From: Clostridium transplantifaecale
GTDB lineage: Bacteria > Bacillota > Clostridia > Lachnospirales > Lachnospiraceae
Assembly: GCF_900626075.1 (NCBI RefSeq)
Contig: NZ_UYZY01000004.1
Location: 310,001 to 374,000, forward strand
Direction of reading: 5' to 3'
DNA: 64,000 nt
Translations under genes and position numbers: made by a program
Shown: positions 15,954 through 24,840 of the stretch, in pieces
How the letters are laid out: each line of letters begins with the position of its first letter
Position numbering within the stretch: position 1 is the stretch's first letter
The notes under the pieces: model-generated
Databases searched by the model: none
What the model was told of the DNA's origin: nothing
The model's input: only the letters and a program-made list of their open reading frames with translations

Positions 15954-17897
15954 ATGAAACTGATTCATGCCGAAAATATGGGGTTAATTAAGAGCATTTC
16001 TGATTTATGTGTATCTCCGGATGGAACCATTTTGGCATTTTGCCTGGAAAGCGCATGTATCGCAGAAAACAGATACCACTCATATCTCTATGCTTATGAA
16101 CTGTGCAGCGGCAGGCTGCATCGCTTGGACAGCCATGATTCAATCCGGAACTGTTTTTTTGACCAGGATGGAAAAGTGATTTATACATGGGATGAGCCGG
16201 AGGATGGTGCATCATCCCAGAGCACGAAATTTTGGGAGGCGGATCCCGTATCCGGGGAGACAGGGGAGGCTTTTAGCCTGCCCCTGCCCCATGCGAGAGC
16301 AGATCTGCTTGCGGGAGATCGTCTTGTAATTAGCGCGGTTTGGGATCTGGAACTTGAGAAATTAAAAGCCGCCGGGGATGAGAGAGCGGTCGAGGCCCAT
16401 CTCAGGGGTGAAGTAATTGTATGCGATGAATATCCCTATCGGATAGATGGTCAGGGGTATGTAAACAAGAAGCGGAACCGGCTTTATGAGTACAATCGTG
16501 GAGACGGCTCCCTGGTATCTGTTACGCCGCCGGAATTTCAAACACATGATTACGCCGTCGATGAAGGCCGGCTATATGTGCTGGGAGAAGAGTATCAGAT
16601 CAGTACGGAACAGAAATACTCCGTATACTGCTGGGAAAACAGACAGTTCCGGCTCAGCGCAATGGGGGACTGTATGTTCGCGGCCCTGGCCGTGTCGGGC
16701 GACAGGATTTTCACAGTCACCGATACACTGCCCGACGATGTAAATTCATACATCTATACGGCAAAAGGCGGCGACAGAAAGCTGGACGCCAGATTTAAGA
16801 CCCAATATACTCCGTTTAATCTGATTTCAACTGATTTTTCCAGAGGAAACGGGCATGAATTCCTGGCATTAAAGGGCAGTCTGTATTATACGCTGCAAAA
16901 CAGAGGAGGTGTTGGGCTGTATCGCCGGGACGGAAATAAAGAAGTGCGAATTTCACCGGAAGGAATCGATGTCCTGCATTTTACTATTTCTGCAGACGGC
17001 CGTATCTTTGCCGTGGGACTGCCGGAACTGGGCGGAGCGGAAATTTATGAATTATTTCAGGACAAGGCGGTTCAGCTGACGGCGCTTCATGAATCAGGAC
17101 TCGGAACATTTGATTTGTCTAAACCGGAGCATCTTGTTTTTACAAGCAGTGACGGCAGCGAGGTTGACGGCTGGGTGGTTCCCCCCGCCAATTATAACCC
17201 GGGGAAAAAATATCCTGCAATCCTGAATATTCACGGTGGCCCACAGCTTCGTTTTTACGGAGGCTTCAATTTTGCACATCAGGTCTGGGCAGCAGACGGA
17301 TATTTTGTAATGTACTGTAATCCTCATGGAAGCATAGGTGATACGGCGGAGTTCAGCAATCTGAGAAAAAGATACGGTACAATTGATTATGAAGACATTA
17401 TGAAGTTTGTAGATACCGTGCTGGAGCGATATGGGGCGATTGATGAAAAAAGATTGGGTGTCACGGGAATTTCCTATGGCGGTTTTATGACTAACTGGAT
17501 TATAACGAGAAGCCGCCGCTTTGCAGCCGCAGTTTCCCAGTCTGGAATTGCAGATTGGATAAGCCTCCATGCTACGGATGATCTTCCGGGATTCGATCGG
17601 ACCATAGCGGGAAGTTATCCGTGGGAAGATATCCGTGAACACTGGAGGATTTCACCGCTTGCTTATGCCGGCCGTTGTTCGACTCCGACCTTGTTCATCG
17701 AGTGCGGAGAGGACTACAGGTGTCCTGTCGATCAGGGACTCAGTCTGTATCAGGCATTGATTACACAGGGGATTCCTTCGCGCACCATAATTTTGAATGG
17801 GGAAACACACTGTGTGTTCCGGTCGGGCAGGCCATGGGCACGGCTTAAAATTATGCAGGAAACAGCGGAATGGTTTGACCGGTATATACCTGGTTAG
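15954..17897 (+). CDS. S9 family serine peptidase (prolyl oligopeptidase / acylaminoacyl-peptidase type)
   Basis: 647 residues. The N-terminal ~380 residues form a propeller-like region; the C-terminal ~260 are an alpha/beta hydrolase. The nucleophile lies in GISYGGFMTNW (Ser near residue 508), the Asp in ECGEDYRCPVD (near 587) and the His in GETHCVFRSGRPW (near 619). There is no signal peptide, so it acts in the cytoplasm on short peptides, probably those brought in by the surrounding transporter. It lies 25 bp after the binding-protein gene and 41 bp before the first permease. Confidence 0.92.
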   Translation: MKLIHAENMGLIKSISDLCVSPDGTILAFCLESACIAENRYHSYLYAYELCSGRLHRLDSHDSIRNCFFDQDGKVIYTWDEPEDGASSQSTKFWEADPVSGETGEAFSLPLPHARADLLAGDRLVISAVWDLELEKLKAAGDERAVEAHLRGEVIVCDEYPYRIDGQGYVNKKRNRLYEYNRGDGSLVSVTPPEFQTHDYAVDEGRLYVLGEEYQISTEQKYSVYCWENRQFRLSAMGDCMFAALAVSGDRIFTVTDTLPDDVNSYIYTAKGGDRKLDARFKTQYTPFNLISTDFSRGNGHEFLALKGSLYYTLQNRGGVGLYRRDGNKEVRISPEGIDVLHFTISADGRIFAVGLPELGGAEIYELFQDKAVQLTALHESGLGTFDLSKPEHLVFTSSDGSEVDGWVVPPANYNPGKKYPAILNIHGGPQLRFYGGFNFAHQVWAADGYFVMYCNPHGSIGDTAEFSNLRKRYGTIDYEDIMKFVDTVLERYGAIDEKRLGVTGISYGGFMTNWIITRSRRFAAAVSQSGIADWISLHATDDLPGFDRTIAGSYPWEDIREHWRISPLAYAGRCSTPTLFIECGEDYRCPVDQGLSLYQALITQGIPSRTIILNGETHCVFRSGRPWARLKIMQETAEWFDRYIPG

Positions 17898-17938
17898 ACG
17901 GGGGCTTCATACATACCTGCAAGGAGGTATCGATTAGT

Positions 17939-18907
17939 ATGACGAGATATATAATAAAACGGCTTTTACAGATTATCCCGATAGTAATTGGAGTGTCGAT
18001 TTTAGTATTTACAATGCTCAGCTTTGCCCCCGGGGATCCGGCGAGACTGGCGCTGGGCGTCAATGCAACACAGGAACAGTTATACCAGTTTAAGGAGGAA
18101 CGCGGACTCAATGATCCCTATCCGGTCCAATACATTAATTATGTCAAAAAAGCGGTGCGGGGGGATTTGGGAGAGTCCTACATATCAAAACAACAGATTT
18201 CAGATATGGTAAAGCTGCGTCTGCCGAATACGCTGAGACTTTCACTTACCGGAATCGCGCTGATTGTGATTGTGCAGATACCGCTTGGAATTGCGCTTGC
18301 GGTGAAGCAAAATACTGTTTTTGACAATACAATGAGGATTGTGACGCTGATTCTGGCCTCTATGCCGGAGTTCTGGCTGGGGCTGATGCTGATGCTGCTC
18401 TTTTCCGTACAGCTTAAGTGGCTGCCGTCCACTGGATTCGACAGCGTCAGGCATATGATTATGCCTGTGATCTGTGCGTCCACCTATGGATGGGCTTCCG
18501 GGTCGAGACTGACGCGAGCCTCGATGCTGGAGGTAATACGGCAGGACTATATTAAAACGGCCCGGGCCAAGGGGCTCGATGAGCGTGTTGTAATCCGTAA
18601 ACATGCGCTTAAAAATGCCCTGATGCCAACGATTACCTCTATCGGGGTTTCAGTCGGGTTCTGCTTTGGCGGTTCGATTGTAATTGAGCAGTTGTTCAGT
18701 ATTAACGGAATGGGAAAAATGCTGGTAGAAGCACTCCGGCAGAAGGATATGCCGGTAATCATGGGCGGAGTTATCATTATCGCCATACTGATAGCGCTCA
18801 CCAATCTAATCACGGACTTAGCCTACGCCGCGGTGGATCCGAGAATCCGTTCCCTTTATGTGAAGCCAAAGAAAATACCACATAAGGAGGCGATGAACAA
18901 TGCTTAA
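17939..18907 (+). CDS. dppB: Dipeptide/oligopeptide ABC permease, DppB type
   Basis: 322 residues with an N-terminal membrane segment (LLQIIPIVIGVSILVFTML), FAPGDPARLALG, and the permease EAA loop RQDYIKTARAKGLDERVVIRKHALKNALMP that contacts the ATPases. Five to six further membrane segments follow. It overlaps dppC by 8 bp, which implies coupled translation. Confidence 0.95.
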   Translation: MTRYIIKRLLQIIPIVIGVSILVFTMLSFAPGDPARLALGVNATQEQLYQFKEERGLNDPYPVQYINYVKKAVRGDLGESYISKQQISDMVKLRLPNTLRLSLTGIALIVIVQIPLGIALAVKQNTVFDNTMRIVTLILASMPEFWLGLMLMLLFSVQLKWLPSTGFDSVRHMIMPVICASTYGWASGSRLTRASMLEVIRQDYIKTARAKGLDERVVIRKHALKNALMPTITSIGVSVGFCFGGSIVIEQLFSINGMGKMLVEALRQKDMPVIMGGVIIIAILIALTNLITDLAYAAVDPRIRSLYVKPKKIPHKEAMNNA

Positions 18908-19802
18908 AAATACAGACACGAAACAGGCTGCCGACACCGGGAGAAGCAAAAGGAGACACAGTCCCGGCTATAATGCATGGGTTAAGTTCAGGCGCAATAA
19001 ATCTGCTGTTGTCGGATTGATTATGCTTGGAGTCATATTGACCATATGCATTACCGCACCTCTCTATCTGAGCTATGAAAATGACGTTTTGAAAGCCGAT
19101 TATTCCATGATACGCCAGTTCCCGGCACCGGGCCACCTTTTAGGAACCGACGAGCTGGGGAGAGACCTGCTTGCCAGACTCCTTTGGGGAGGGAAAACAT
19201 CCATCACCATCAGCGTGGTGTCGGTTCTGGTTTCTATGGTCATCAGCCTGTTTCTGGGCTCTCTGGCCGCCTATTACGGCGGTACGACCGACGCTCTCAT
19301 CATGAGAACATTGGACGTAATCATGGCAATACCGACGACGCTCCTTATGATTACTCTGGTGAGCATTATGAAACCAAGCGCATTTAACCTCACGCTGGCC
19401 CTGGGGCTCAGCTTTGTTCCGGGTGACACCCGTTTTATCAGAGCCCAGGTTCTTACGGTAAAAAATAATGAATATATTGAGGCGTCCAAAGGCCTGGGAG
19501 GTTCGGATTTCTGGATTATACTCAAACATATTATTCCCAATGCAATAAACCCGTTGATTTCTCAGTTCGTACTGTATGTTGGAACCGGCATTGTATTGAT
19601 AAGCTCCATGAGCTTTATCGGTCTTGGAATTCAGCCTCCGGCGCCCGAGTGGGGAACGATGCTGTCCGGCGGCCGTGAATTTATCCGTGACTGCTGGCAT
19701 CTTACCGTATTTCCGGGAATTGCGATAGTGCTGACGGTAACGGCGCTGACGCTGATGGGAGATGGACTCAGGGATGCTCTTGATCCGAGAATGAAGCGAT
19801 AA
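18900..19802 (+). CDS. dppC: Dipeptide/oligopeptide ABC permease, DppC type
   Basis: 300 residues. Basic N-terminal tail, a membrane segment near residues 38-60 (AVVGLIMLGVILTICI), the DppC hallmark HLLGTDELGRDLLARLLWG, and the EAA loop NNEYIEASKGLGGSDFWIILKHIIPN. It pairs with DppB to form the channel. The ATG at 18900 overlaps the end of dppB. Confidence 0.95.
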   Translation: MLKNTDTKQAADTGRSKRRHSPGYNAWVKFRRNKSAVVGLIMLGVILTICITAPLYLSYENDVLKADYSMIRQFPAPGHLLGTDELGRDLLARLLWGGKTSITISVVSVLVSMVISLFLGSLAAYYGGTTDALIMRTLDVIMAIPTTLLMITLVSIMKPSAFNLTLALGLSFVPGDTRFIRAQVLTVKNNEYIEASKGLGGSDFWIILKHIIPNAINPLISQFVLYVGTGIVLISSMSFIGLGIQPPAPEWGTMLSGGREFIRDCWHLTVFPGIAIVLTVTALTLMGDGLRDALDPRMKR

Positions 19803-19819
19803 ACGGCGAGGTACGAGAA

Positions 19820-20821
19820 ATGGACGAAAAATTATTATTAGACATTAAAGATTTAAACGTGAAATTTTATACGGATAATGGAGTTGTGAACGCCATCAAC
19901 GATGTCAGCCTTTCTTTAGAGGAAGGAAAGACACTGGGGCTGGTAGGGGAAACAGGAGCCGGTAAAACGACGCTTGCTCTGTCAATCCTGAATCTGATTG
20001 ACAGCCCTCCGGGTAAGATTGAAAGCGGCAGCATCTTCTTTGAAGGAAAGGATCTGCAGAAAATCAGCAAAGAAGAGTATTTAAAGATAAGGGGAAAAGA
20101 AATATCCATGGTTTTCCAGGATCCGATGACTTCCCTGAATCCGGTCTATACCGTGGCGGATCAGATAAGTGAAGTAATCTCTGCGCATCAACAGGTCAGC
20201 AAACACGAAGCAAAGATAAAAGCAATTAAGATGCTGGAGACCGTGCGGATTCCGGCGGAACGCGCCTTTGAGTATCCGCATCAGTTCTCAGGCGGAATGA
20301 AGCAGAGGGTTGTTATTGCCATTGCGCTTGCCTGCAACCCAAAACTTTTGATTGCCGATGAGCCGACTACCGCACTGGACGTTACGATCCAGGCCCAGGT
20401 GTTGGAACTGATGGCGGAACTGAAGGAAAAAAATAATACCTCTATGATTATGATTACTCATGATATGGGAATTGTGGCGGAAATCTGTGACACAGTGGCT
20501 ATCATGTATGCAGGGGAAATCATTGAATACGGAAGCCTGGAACAGATTTTTGAAAATCCGCTGCATCCGTATACCAACGGGCTTTTTGGGTCAATTCCCG
20601 ACATTACAAGCGACGCGGAATATCTGTCCCCTATTGAGGGACTCATGCCGGATCCAATGAATCTTCCGGAGGGATGTAAGTTTCATCCACGGTGTAAATA
20701 TGCGGATCAATGCTGTTCCTCCAGAAAACCGAAGTACATCGATCATGGGAACGGCCATTATGTCAGATGTCTGATCTATGAAAATACCATTCCGGCGAAG
20801 GAGGTAAAGAAATATGAGTGA
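19820..20821 (+). CDS. dppD: Peptide ABC transporter ATPase, DppD type
   Basis: 333 residues. Walker [10 protein letters not shown], signature [15 protein letters not shown], Walker [14 protein letters not shown]-loop THDMG, and the C-terminal oligopeptide-ABC extension with cysteines ([13 protein letters not shown]) that in relatives binds an iron-sulfur cluster. It energises DppBC together with DppF and overlaps it by 8 bp. Confidence 0.95.
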   Translation: MDEKLLLDIKDLNVKFYTDNGVVNAINDVSLSLEEGKTLGLVGETGAGKTTLALSILNLIDSPPGKIESGSIFFEGKDLQKISKEEYLKIRGKEISMVFQDPMTSLNPVYTVADQISEVISAHQQVSKHEAKIKAIKMLETVRIPAERAFEYPHQFSGGMKQRVVIAIALACNPKLLIADEPTTALDVTIQAQVLELMAELKEKNNTSMIMITHDMGIVAEICDTVAIMYAGEIIEYGSLEQIFENPLHPYTNGLFGSIPDITSDAEYLSPIEGLMPDPMNLPEGCKFHPRCKYADQCCSSRKPKYIDHGNGHYVRCLIYENTIPAKEVKKYE

Positions 20822-21782
20822 CGAATATATCAGGGTAGAAGGCCTGAAAAAATATTTCAAAGTCTCCTCCGGAACGCTGCATGCTGTGGATGGTCTGGAT
20901 TTTACGATTGAGAAGGGTAAAACCATCGGGATTGTAGGGGAATCGGGATGCGGAAAAAGCACGGCGGGGCGTCTGATGTCCATGTTGCTTGAGCCTACGG
21001 CGGGGTCGGTGTTCTTTGACGGGTGCGATATCACAAAACTTAAAAAGAAAGAAAAACTGGCTTACAGACGCCGGATACAGATGATTTTCCAGGATCCGTA
21101 TTCTTCACTGGATCCACGTAATACGATTTATGAGAATATTGCGGAACCATTTTACATTCACAATTTTTTTCAGTCCAAAGCAGAGAGAGATGAAAAGATA
21201 TTTGGAATGATGGAGCTTGTGGGCCTGGCCGAACGTTTTGCAGATTCTTATCCCCATGAGATGGATGGCGGCCGTCGGCAGCGTATTGGGATTGCCAGGG
21301 CGCTTGCCTTAAATCCGGAGTTTATTGTGTGCGATGAGCCGGTTTCGGCACTGGATGTTTCAATTCAGGCTCAGATATTAAATTTACTTAAGAAATTACA
21401 GAAAGACTTTAATTATACTTATATGTTTATCACCCACGATATGTCGGTAGTTAAACACGTTTCGGATGACATTCTGGTCATGTACCTCGGCCAGATGGTG
21501 GAAAAAGCGCCGAGTAAGGTTTTGTTCACTTCCGCAATGCATCCGTATACGCAGGCGCTGCTTCTGGCAATTCCTGTGCCAAAGATCGGGGCGAAGAAAG
21601 AGAGGATCCTTTTGGAAGGAGAGATCTCTTCCCCGATTGATCCGAAACCGGGCTGCCGTTTTGCGGCGCGCTGCCGGTATGCCACCGAACGCTGCCACAG
21701 AGAAGATCCGCCGATTACAGATCTCGGCGAAGGTCATTTTGTCAGATGTTTTCGCGTATGCGATGGAAATCAGAATATTTAA
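20814..21782 (+). CDS. dppF: Peptide ABC transporter ATPase, DppF type
   Basis: 322 residues. Walker A GESGCGKST, Walker B FIVCDEPVSALD, H-loop THDMS, and a C-terminal cysteine motif CRFAARCRYATERC. The ABC signature is MDGGRRQRIGIARAL instead of SGGQ; related DppF proteins of Clostridia often carry DGGRR, so this need not mean loss of function. Last gene of the operon; a converging gene ends 44 bp further on. Confidence 0.95.
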   Translation: MSDEYIRVEGLKKYFKVSSGTLHAVDGLDFTIEKGKTIGIVGESGCGKSTAGRLMSMLLEPTAGSVFFDGCDITKLKKKEKLAYRRRIQMIFQDPYSSLDPRNTIYENIAEPFYIHNFFQSKAERDEKIFGMMELVGLAERFADSYPHEMDGGRRQRIGIARALALNPEFIVCDEPVSALDVSIQAQILNLLKKLQKDFNYTYMFITHDMSVVKHVSDDILVMYLGQMVEKAPSKVLFTSAMHPYTQALLLAIPVPKIGAKKERILLEGEISSPIDPKPGCRFAARCRYATERCHREDPPITDLGEGHFVRCFRVCDGNQNI

Positions 21783-21825
21783 AACGACTGTAACAGCATC
21801 CTGCATAACTGCAACAGAGAAGTTA

Positions 21826-23157
21826 TTACCTGTGCGTCGATTTCAAACCTCCTGTCGCCGGATTATCAATCAGATGTCCGTCCGAATCAAACCGGGAGCC
21901 ATGGCACGGGCAGTCCCAGGTATACTCCTGCTTATTCCATTTCAGGGCGCATCCCAGGTGCGGGCAGCGGGGCCTGGATATGGTCAGAAGATTCATTGTC
22001 GCCTCCAGTGCATTGGCGGCGAGCTGTGGCCGGAGTATGGTTCTGGACGGTGAGAACAGGGCTGCATAAGGGGAATGCTGTTCCGTTATAAGGGCGGTGA
22101 GCACCATAGCGGACACCATGGAGGAGGTCATACCCCATTTGTTAAATCCCGCAGCGGCGTAGAGATTCGGCGTGTTTTTCGAATAATGCCCGATATAGGG
22201 AACATTGTCTAACGTCATGCAGTCCTGTGTGGCCCAGTGGTATTGTTCATTGGAACCTGGATAATATTTCGAGGCAAACCGGCGGAGCTCTTCCCAGCTT
22301 CCGCCGGTTTTTCCCGTGCGGTGGCCGCCTCCTCCAATCAGGAGAAGGCCGTCATGGTTTCTGAACGACATTCCATTTTGCGCCTGATCGACATACATTC
22401 CGTCTAAATCCGGCGCATTTTCCAGTGCAATCACATAGGAGCGGTGCTGGTACATCTTCAGGAAATAACTGCCGTGCTTATTGATAAACGGAAAATGCGT
22501 TGCAACAATTATTTTATCAGCCGTGATGACGCCGCTGGCCGTGCGCGCTGTGCAGCCTTCCAGTTCCAGCACCTCGGTGTGTTCGTAAATATTTAAATCT
22601 TTGGCAATTGCATTTACGAACTTAAGCGGATGAAACTGAGCCTGCCCCGTAAAGCGGACGGCCCCGGCCACCGGGAAGGGGAGGGGAAGCTGATGAACCG
22701 GCTCCGCAGGAAAGCTCAGTTTACGCAGGGCATCCAGTTCTTCGGCAATTACCCTGGGATCGTCCAGGGAATAAACATATGCGTCCTTCTTTTCAAAATC
22801 ACATTCGATCCCGCTGCAGAGTTCCGTATATTTTTCGACGGCCTCCTGGTTTGCGCGAAGATAGAGGCCCGCTTTTTCCGTTCCCAGGCTTTTGAGCAGT
22901 TTGTGATAAACCAGCCCATGCTGGGAAGTGATTTTAGCGGTAGTGTTTTTGGTGATTCCGCTGCAAACCGTCTCCGCCTCAACCAGAACATAATCCACAC
23001 CGGCCTGCCCGAGCATGTAAGCGCACAGGATTCCGGCCATGCCACCTCCGATAATAAGGACGCCGGTTTTCATATCTTTTTTTAAACTCTTAAATTTCAA
23101 AACAGAAGATGTATCGCTCCATACCGATCCAGGCCGGTCACTGCCGCTTTTTCCCAT
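21826..23157 (-). CDS. FAD-dependent oxidoreductase with C-terminal Rieske 2Fe-2S domain
   Basis: 443 residues. The dinucleotide-binding motif VLIIGGGMAGILCAYML lies at residues about 33-49 of a DAO-type FAD domain. The Rieske motif is C-P-H at residues 398-400 (CPHLGC) and CPCH at 416-419. I chose the start at 23157 because AAGGAGG precedes it and because SVWSDTS before the FAD motif is conserved in this family; the internal Met at 23073 has no ribosome site. The domain order suggests electron transfer from an amine or alcohol oxidation to the cluster, but the substrate is unknown. It is a single gene facing the dpp operon. Confidence 0.9.
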   Translation of the reverse strand: MGKSGSDRPGSVWSDTSSVLKFKSLKKDMKTGVLIIGGGMAGILCAYMLGQAGVDYVLVEAETVCSGITKNTTAKITSQHGLVYHKLLKSLGTEKAGLYLRANQEAVEKYTELCSGIECDFEKKDAYVYSLDDPRVIAEELDALRKLSFPAEPVHQLPLPFPVAGAVRFTGQAQFHPLKFVNAIAKDLNIYEHTEVLELEGCTARTASGVITADKIIVATHFPFINKHGSYFLKMYQHRSYVIALENAPDLDGMYVDQAQNGMSFRNHDGLLLIGGGGHRTGKTGGSWEELRRFASKYYPGSNEQYHWATQDCMTLDNVPYIGHYSKNTPNLYAAAGFNKWGMTSSMVSAMVLTALITEQHSPYAALFSPSRTILRPQLAANALEATMNLLTISRPRCPHLGCALKWNKQEYTWDCPCHGSRFDSDGHLIDNPATGGLKSTHR

Positions 23158-23316
23158 AGGATGTTCGGGCCTCCTTACAAATGAATTTCAATTAGAATGC
23201 CCAGTTATCATCGGTTTGATTCCTGATCATGGAGACAGCGATAAGAAATTCCGCCTATTATGTGGATTACAGTTACGGCAGGCCAAAATTTTCTAAGAAA
23301 AATTTATTTTTACATA

Positions 23317-23345
23317 TTGACGCAGAAATCTGCCTATGCTATAAT
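23317..23345 (+). promoter_or_regulatory. Promoter in the carA leader region
   Basis: TTGACG (23317-23322), 17-bp spacer, TATAAT (23340-23345). Transcription would start near 23352 and meet an intrinsic terminator after about 15 nt. It is the only good promoter upstream of carA, 260 bp away. Confidence 0.7.
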
Positions 23346-23364
23346 TCACCAGAAATGAACAAGG

Positions 23365-23400
23365 GCGTTCATGAGGGTTGGCCTCATGGACGCTTTTTTT
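23365..23400 (+). terminator. Terminator directly after the carA-region promoter (attenuator-like)
   Basis: GCGTTCATGAGG (23365-23376) pairs fully, with one G-U, with CCTCATGGACGC (23382-23393) and is followed by seven T. Its position so close to the promoter suggests a very short RNA or attenuation of carAB. I see no PyrR-binding consensus I could defend. Confidence 0.8.
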
Positions 23401-23434
23401 GTATCATAGGAACGTGTTCCTATGATACAAAAAA
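23395..23434. repeat. Perfect 19-bp palindrome in the carA leader
   Basis: Arms 23395-23413 and 23416-23434 (TTTTTTGTATCATAGGAAC and its complement) with a 2-bp centre. The left arm begins inside the T-run of the preceding terminator. The stretch 23435-23613 that follows is GC-rich with several small hairpins (for example GCCCTCCGGGC near 23435) and leads to carA; I recognise no riboswitch class in it. Confidence 0.8.
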
Positions 23435-23613
23435 GCCCTCCGGGCAGGATTCGCACTCGCGCGAAGATGTAATATGCCGCTACGCGGCCGCGTTCGGCGC
23501 GAGAGTCCAGTGAACAGGACTCCTTCTTAAGGCTGCGCTTGGCGCGGGAGGACAGAAATGATGCTGCGGTGGCAGTGCAGAATAATCAGGCGTAAGAGAG
23601 GAATGGTGACAGG

Positions 23614-24840
23614 ATGGAAAGAACGGTATATCTCCTTTTGGAAAATGGCGAATACTTTGAGGGAAAAGGATTTGGCGCCTCTTTAGACGAAGTGGCCGGT
23701 GAAGTGGTATTCACGACGGGAATGACGGGATACCTTGAGACAATCACCGACCCCAGCTATTTTGGACAGATTGTCGTGCAGACATTCCCGATGATTGGCA
23801 ATTACGGGGTGATTCCGCAGGATTTTGAAAACAAGGAAGTGTATATATCAGCTTATATCGTAAAAGAATGGTGTCAGGACCCCTCCAACTTCAGGAGCAG
23901 CGGTAATCTTGACACTTTTTTTAAGGAAAGAAATATTCCCGCCGTATACGGAATAGATACCAGGAAGCTGGCAAAGACTATCCGTGAAACGGGATCCATG
24001 AACGGAAAACTGACGGTAAAGCAGCCGCCGTTTGCAAAAGAGGAACTGGAAGAAATAAAGAAATTCCGCATCCGGGATGCGGTTGAAAATGTAACGCCGG
24101 AGGGAAACAGACTGATTAAAACCGGGGGAGAAACAAAATACCGGGTTGCCCTCTGGGATTTCGGGGCAAAGGAAAATATCCTCCGAGAGTTGACAAAGAG
24201 GGGCTGTGACGTATACGACATTGCGGCGTCCACCACAGCGGCGGAAATACTTGCGCTCGCTCCCGACGGAATCATGCTGTCCAACGGACCGGGTAACCCC
24301 GAAGACAATGTGTCCGTGATAGAAGAACTTAAAAAAATTGCAGACACGAAGGTTCCGATTTTCGGCATCTGTCTGGGACATCAGCTTCTGGCCATCGCAA
24401 GGGGAGCAAAGACCGGTAAAATGAAATACGGCCACAGGGGAGCAAACCAGCCGGTCAAGGATTTGGAATCCGGACGCGTCTATATCAGCAGCCAGAACCA
24501 CGGTTATGAGGTGCTGAAAGAATCACTTCCGGAAGGAGCCGAGGAGACGTTTATCAATGTCAACGACGGCACCTGCGAGGGAATCACATACCGCGATATC
24601 CCGGCGTTTACCGTGCAGTTCCATCCCGAGGCGTGTGCGGGTCCGAAGGACACGGAAGTCCTCTTCGGACGTTTTATCAGCATGATGAAGGAGTACAAAG
24701 AGAAGAATGGGGCAGAGAAAACAGGAACTGCCATAGGAGATAATGCAGCAGATAGAGATAATGCAGCAGATAGAGATAATGCAGCAGATAGAGATATCGC
24801 AGCGGATACAGAGAAGGAGGAGACGCATGCCGTTAAATAA
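23614..24840 (+). CDS. carA: Carbamoyl-phosphate synthase, small (glutaminase) subunit
   Basis: 408 residues. The N-terminal CarA domain (LENGEYFEGKGFG, TTGMTGYLETITDPSY) is followed by a class I glutamine amidotransferase domain with nucleophile Cys near residue 253 (GICLGHQLLA) and HPEA near residue 337. It releases ammonia from glutamine for CarB. The last ~40 residues are unusual: a hydrophilic tail with DNAADR repeated three times and once degenerate, encoded by an 18-bp tandem repeat and not part of the normal fold. It overlaps carB by 14 bp. Confidence 0.96.
   Translation: MERTVYLLLENGEYFEGKGFGASLDEVAGEVVFTTGMTGYLETITDPSYFGQIVVQTFPMIGNYGVIPQDFENKEVYISAYIVKEWCQDPSNFRSSGNLDTFFKERNIPAVYGIDTRKLAKTIRETGSMNGKLTVKQPPFAKEELEEIKKFRIRDAVENVTPEGNRLIKTGGETKYRVALWDFGAKENILRELTKRGCDVYDIAASTTAAEILALAPDGIMLSNGPGNPEDNVSVIEELKKIADTKVPIFGICLGHQLLAIARGAKTGKMKYGHRGANQPVKDLESGRVYISSQNHGYEVLKESLPEGAEETFINVNDGTCEGITYRDIPAFTVQFHPEACAGPKDTEVLFGRFISMMKEYKEKNGAEKTGTAIGDNAADRDNAADRDNAADRDIAADTEKEETHAVK
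24739..24810 (+). repeat. 18-bp tandem repeat at the 3' end of carA
   Basis: GATAATGCAGCAGATAGA occurs three times without change (24739-24792) and once degenerate (24793-24810). In the carA frame it reads DNAADR. In the carB frame it reads MQQIEI, giving several false upstream ATG codons. Copy-number change keeps both frames. Confidence 0.9.

Noticed and set aside
20814-21782. DppF as an inactive ATPase because of DGGRR in place of SGGQ
   Set aside because: Walker A, Walker B and the H-loop are intact, and this signature is common in related DppF proteins.
24743-24826. Longer CarB start giving three MQQIEI repeats
   Set aside because: It is the out-of-frame reading of the carA tandem repeat; AAGGAGGAG fits only the ATG at 24827.
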